Shown piece after piece: positions 8,295-10,633 of a DNA stretch of 10,633 bases. Below the pieces are notes generated by a model, which saw only the letters and a program-made list of their open reading frames with translations, had not been told where the DNA came from and ran no database searches. This stretch comes from an uncultured Paenibacillaceae bacterium (GTDB taxonomy: Bacteria; Bacillota; Bacilli; Aneurinibacillales; Aneurinibacillaceae). A program made the position numbers and the translations under genes. Where the stretch lies: NCBI GenBank assembly GCA_937874515.1, contig CALNBV010000147.1, positions 1 to 10,633 on the forward strand, written 5' to 3'. Positions within the stretch are counted from its first letter, which is position 1, and every line of letters starts with the position of its first letter.

Positions 8295-9059
8295 ATGCGC
8301 AAAGAATTAAGTAACAAGCCACTACTAGAAGCAATTTTCGAATTAAAATGGGAACTTCAACCATCAGATCAAGGTACGCGTGATCCTAATTACAAAATTC
8401 TTGTAGGGATGTTGTACGATAAAATAAATGAAGACTATCCTTTTCATGAGCCATTAGAAGCAGCTAACATGCCAGATGAGATGGCATCGTATCTTGTGCA
8501 AAATAGATTTCGTGTTGACGATAGTAAATGGCCTCTTGTGCAAATAGGTCCAGGTATTTTAACAATCAATGATACTGCAAATTATAAATGGGAAGACTTC
8601 GAAAACAGAATTCTTAAAGTATTGAAGGCTTTTTGTGATGTATATTCCAAATTTAAAGAAGAACTAATCTTTAAAAGCATTATGCTACGATATATTGATT
8701 GTATTGATTTTGATTATGGTCAAGATAATATCTTCCATTTTCTTAATGAAAAAATGCACACAAAAATCGGAATGGCCGATGATTTATTCATTAACACTGG
8801 TGTTGATAGTCTTCCACTTGGTTTTGATTTAAAAACCACTTTTAACTCAACAAAACCAAATGGAACAGTAAATTTAAGGTTTGTTAAAGGATCCATAAAT
8901 GGAATTTCTAAGCTATTTTGGGAAACAATGGTTCTTTCAGAAAATGAGAATATACCTTCAAAAGAGGAAATACCAGTTTGGGTAAGTGAAGCTCATGACC
9001 TAACTGATGATTGGTTTTTTAAATTAATAGACGGAGATTTGTTAAGGAGGTTTGAATAA
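8295..9059 (+). CDS. TIGR04255-family protein, function unknown
   Basis: This 254-residue protein resembles the sporadically distributed TIGR04255 family. It has the opening NKPLLEAIFELKWEL (residues 7-21), a QNRFRVDDSKWPLVQIGPGILTIN-type beta stretch around residues 69-92, a WEDFENRILKVLKAF helix, and the conserved LRYIDCIDFD near the middle. No catalytic motif, signal peptide or membrane segment is visible, so it is probably cytoplasmic. The family has no established biochemical role that I can name. It is the first gene of a unit with its own promoter. The ATG is preceded only by a weak GTGGT. The stop overlaps the next start by one base (TAATG), indicating coupled translation with the 118-residue protein. 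Family assignment rests on motif recall and is fairly confident; function is open. Confidence 0.78.
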   Translation: MRKELSNKPLLEAIFELKWELQPSDQGTRDPNYKILVGMLYDKINEDYPFHEPLEAANMPDEMASYLVQNRFRVDDSKWPLVQIGPGILTINDTANYKWEDFENRILKVLKAFCDVYSKFKEELIFKSIMLRYIDCIDFDYGQDNIFHFLNEKMHTKIGMADDLFINTGVDSLPLGFDLKTTFNSTKPNGTVNLRFVKGSINGISKLFWETMVLSENENIPSKEEIPVWVSEAHDLTDDWFFKLIDGDLLRRFE

Positions 9060-9415
9060 TGACAACTGCATGCCATGAAAGCACATTACATATAGATAAA
9101 ATGATTGGTTCTAGTTCTCTCCTTTTAGACTATGTCTACGACAAATTAGGGGCTGTATCAAATATTAAAAACAAGTCATTTAAAAATGCAGCGACATTAC
9201 CAAATTCTATTGATATAGTTATAACCAATCATCATAACGAAAATGTTGAAACATTTCAAAAATATGTTAAAATTACCGAACCTGTTTTAATTGATGTAAT
9301 TGTTCCAATGGAACCTAAAAAGAAATTTAGAGCAAAAATGAGGGTTAAAAGTATCAAAAAAGGTGAACTTGATTCTTCAGAGCCTGAAGTTTTTGTTGAT
9401 CCGGAGGATTACTAA
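9059..9415 (+). CDS. Unrecognised 118-residue protein of the TIGR04255 cassette
   Basis: I do not recognise this protein. It has an N-terminal HESTLHIDKM stretch, a helix around SSSLLLDYVYDKLGAV (18-33), a beta-rich middle (SIDIVITNHH, then EPVLIDVIVPMEP), a basic patch KKKFRAKMRVKSIKKG (87-102) and a short acidic tail ending in DPEDY. There is no signal peptide, membrane segment or metal-binding cluster. A strong AAGGAGG lies just before the ATG, which overlaps the TIGR04255 stop by one base. The stop TAA abuts the TTG of the next gene. The tight coupling suggests its product acts with the neighbours, perhaps as a complex subunit. The basic patch could contact nucleic acid, but this is only a guess. 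Confidence 0.8.
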   Translation: MTTACHESTLHIDKMIGSSSLLLDYVYDKLGAVSNIKNKSFKNAATLPNSIDIVITNHHNENVETFQKYVKITEPVLIDVIVPMEPKKKFRAKMRVKSIKKGELDSSEPEVFVDPEDY

Positions 9416-9418
9416 TTG
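9403..9418 (+). promoter_or_regulatory. Ribosome binding site and TTG start of the SQACD gene
   Basis: GGAGG at 9403-9407 lies inside the end of the 118-residue gene and sets the start at TTG 9416-9418, since no in-frame ATG or GTG is close. Confidence 0.75.
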
Positions 9419-9946
9419 ATAGATTATGAATGGTATGAAATTGTTAGTGCTGCGGAGCCAATCACGCAAGGAGATTTTATTAGAGATTGTCCTATCGTAA
9501 TCCCCCCTAGTGATATATCCGAGAGTGATGAGGGAGCAGTCTATGATTCTTGTGTTGAATACTATGATGTTATTATAATAAGCCAAGCTTGTGACATCGA
9601 GAATAACAAACTTAAATATATAATAGTATGTCCATTATGGGATCTGGAAGCTTTCGTTGGGAAATACACTAATTTTAACAACCCTGGCGGAAAAGAAAAT
9701 TTGAGAAAAGGATTGGTTTTTCATTATCATATGTTAAATAAAAGTAAATCCGAAGATTTCGCAATGGACTATAAGATTGTTGATTTTAAAAAACCTTTTA
9801 ATGTTGATATAGAATTAATTAGAGATTTAGCAAAAAAAGCACCCAGATTACGTTTGTTACCACCCTACAGGGAACAATTATCACAAATGTTTGCTAGATC
9901 ATTTATGCGAGTTGGATTACCAAAGGATATACCAAAATTCAAATAA
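9416..9946 (+). CDS. SQACD-motif protein of the TIGR04255 cassette (TTG start)
   Basis: This 176-residue protein of unknown function has features I associate with a conserved family often near TIGR04255 genes. These are QGDFIRDCPIV (18-28), a beta strand leading into SQACDIE (S56, Q57, C59, D60, E62), VCPLW (71-75) and a C-terminal LLPPYREQLSQMFARSFMRVGLP stretch (about 147-169). C59, D60 and C72 are candidates for an active or metal site, but no known enzyme motif is complete. The start is TTG at 9416, directly after the previous TAA. GGAGG at 9403-9407 gives 8 bases of spacing, and the nearby ATG at 9426 is out of frame. The non-ATG start with a strong binding site suggests tuned translation. 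It is the last gene of the cassette and faces the cupin gene. Confidence 0.82.
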   Translation: MIDYEWYEIVSAAEPITQGDFIRDCPIVIPPSDISESDEGAVYDSCVEYYDVIIISQACDIENNKLKYIIVCPLWDLEAFVGKYTNFNNPGGKENLRKGLVFHYHMLNKSKSEDFAMDYKIVDFKKPFNVDIELIRDLAKKAPRLRLLPPYREQLSQMFARSFMRVGLPKDIPKFK

Positions 9947-10036
9947 TTATATTCATACAATAGATACTGAGCTTACTTTGGGAATGTATACATTGATTGC
10001 ATAAAACAAATAATTAATTGGTTTTTCATTAAATGA

Positions 10037-10402
10037 TTAAATCCATTCAACCCTCTCATCCGTCAGATCTCCACCAACATCGCCAGTATTAACAGTTTTT
10101 GATGGTTCTATTAACAATACATGACATTCTTCATCACATAAAGGTTTATGTTCAATTCCCTTTGGAATCACCACCATTTCTCCTTCCTTCAAATATAATG
10201 TTTTATACCTCAAATCAATTTGTAGGTTCCCCTGAATAACCAAGAATACTTCATCAGTCTCTGGATGGCTATGCCAGATAAAATCTCTTTTAGCTTTCAC
10301 AATCTTGAAATAATAATCATTCATCTGAGCAATAACCTTGTAAGAATGTAACTCATTTATTTTAGAGAATTTATCCTTGAAATTAACAACATTAACTTCC
10401 AT
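10037..10402 (-). CDS. Small single-domain cupin protein
   Basis: This 121-residue protein has both cupin motifs. Motif 1 is HSHPETDEVFLVIQG (HxH-x4-E-x6-G) and motif 2 is GEMVVIPKGIEHKP (G-x5-P-x-G-x2-H). The two His, the Glu and the last His would bind one metal ion in a beta barrel. Such small cupins vary widely in role (isomerases, dioxygenases, metal or sugar binding), and the substrate cannot be told here. I chose the ATG at 10402 because AGGTG (10409-10413, minus strand) precedes it by 6 bases. A GTG three codons upstream at 10411 would overlap that site. It has its own promoter, converges on the SQACD gene and seems unrelated to the defence genes. Confidence 0.9.
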   Translation of the reverse strand: MEVNVVNFKDKFSKINELHSYKVIAQMNDYYFKIVKAKRDFIWHSHPETDEVFLVIQGNLQIDLRYKTLYLKEGEMVVIPKGIEHKPLCDEECHVLLIEPSKTVNTGDVGGDLTDERVEWI

Positions 10403-10444
10403 TTTGAACACCTAACTTACTATATTCAATCATATCTATTTATA

Positions 10445-10455
10445 GTATTTATAAG
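10445..10455 (-). promoter_or_regulatory. Archaeal TATA box of the cupin gene
   Basis: On the minus strand this reads CTTATAAATAC, a good TATA match. Transcription starting about 25 bases downstream, near 10425, would give a leader of about 23 bases before the ATG at 10402. Confidence 0.6.
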
Positions 10456-10488
10456 TGCAACTATAACAATTATACGACAAAACAAACC

Positions 10489-10499
10489 ATATTTAAATA
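10489..10499 (+). promoter_or_regulatory. Possible archaeal TATA box of the rightmost cysteine-rich frame
   Basis: ATATTTAAATA lies about 25 bases upstream of where the cysteine-rich coding trace begins, divergent from the cupin promoter. The box is A/T-rich in an A/T-rich region, so support is modest. Confidence 0.4.
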
Positions 10500-10633
10500 C
10501 ATAAACAGATTTTTAAATGTGGAAAATGTTGTGGTAAAATCTGTAAAAAAAATAATGTCATCGTTGACAAATGCACTCTTTAAAAAAGTGTCATACCTGC
10601 CGTAGTATCTGCCCCCATGCTTTGGGATTAGCT
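10497..10633 (+). pseudogene. Frameshifted ferredoxin-like (4Fe-4S) 5' fragment at window edge
   Basis: One frame reads FKCGKCCGKICKKNNVIVDKCTL and stops at TAA 10581-10583. From about 10583 a second frame (minus one) continues as KKCHTCRSICPHALGLA to the window end, including CxxCxxxCP, the usual end of a 4Fe-4S cluster motif. The two pieces look like one cysteine-rich protein broken at the T-A6-G run, by a net loss of one base if ancestral. No ATG, GTG or TTG opens the first frame; the ATG at 10517 is in another frame and meets a stop after six codons. It may be a decayed gene, a sequencing error near a contig end, or only part of a gene continuing outside. Iron-sulfur proteins of this type are abundant in methanogens. 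Confidence 0.42.

Noticed and set aside
9947..10036. Bidirectional terminator between the SQACD and cupin genes
   Set aside because: There are A/T-rich stretches and one GGTTTTTC run but no convincing hairpin or long T tract on either strand.
10403..10411. GTG start at 10411 for the cupin
   Set aside because: It overlaps the AGGTG site that is well spaced for the ATG at 10402.
10578..10588. Programmed frameshift in the terminal cysteine-rich frame
   Set aside because: The A6-G run resembles a slippery heptamer, but the incoming frame reaches TAA before it in the wrong phase, and a plus-one shift leads to another stop; a simple indel fits better.

Overview
The window looks like part of an archaeal genome, most likely a methanogen of the Methanobacteriales type. 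The DNA is AT-rich. Promoter regions carry A/T-rich TATA-like boxes of archaeal form (8208-8218, 10445-10455 on the minus strand, 10489-10499) rather than bacterial -35/-10 pairs. Shine-Dalgarno sites of the GGAG/GGAGG/AGGTG kind precede most genes. The genus is an inference; no marker gene fixes it.

Left block (about 35-8015) is one plus-strand defence operon with tightly packed or overlapping genes. It holds hsdM (5' end missing), a small HEPN-motif protein, hsdS, hsdR, and a DUF262-DUF1524 (GmrSD-like) nuclease. HsdM, HsdS and HsdR together form a Type I restriction-modification complex closest in layout and HsdR size to the EcoR124I-like group. The HEPN protein sits between hsdM and hsdS, with hsdM-HEPN overlapping and HEPN-hsdS abutting. 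That position recalls anticodon nucleases such as PrrC, which are embedded in Type I operons. The GmrSD-like protein would add nucleotide-dependent cleavage of modified DNA, so the operon may combine restriction of unmodified DNA, restriction of modified DNA and an RNase-based backup.

The first 125 bases contain a near-perfect 33-base inverted repeat (1-33 against 93-125). HsdM homology stops at the inner edge of the left arm. The window start is therefore either a fold-back assembly or amplification artefact, or a real rearrangement that removed roughly the first 40 codons of hsdM.

Middle block (8016-9946) starts with an intergenic region of about 280 bases holding an archaeal promoter with a palindrome against its TATA box. 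A compact three-gene cassette follows: a TIGR04255-family protein, an unrecognised 118-residue protein, and a 176-residue protein with an SQACD motif. These genes overlap by one base or abut, and each of the last two has a strong ribosome binding site. Nothing in them gives a known biochemical activity. The cassette lies beside a defence operon and is the best candidate here for an undescribed system.

Right block (9947-10633) has a convergent minus-strand gene for a small single-domain cupin with its own promoter. At the edge is a cysteine-rich, ferredoxin-like coding trace broken by a frameshift. No tRNA, rRNA, CRISPR array, insertion sequence or convincing terminator was seen.
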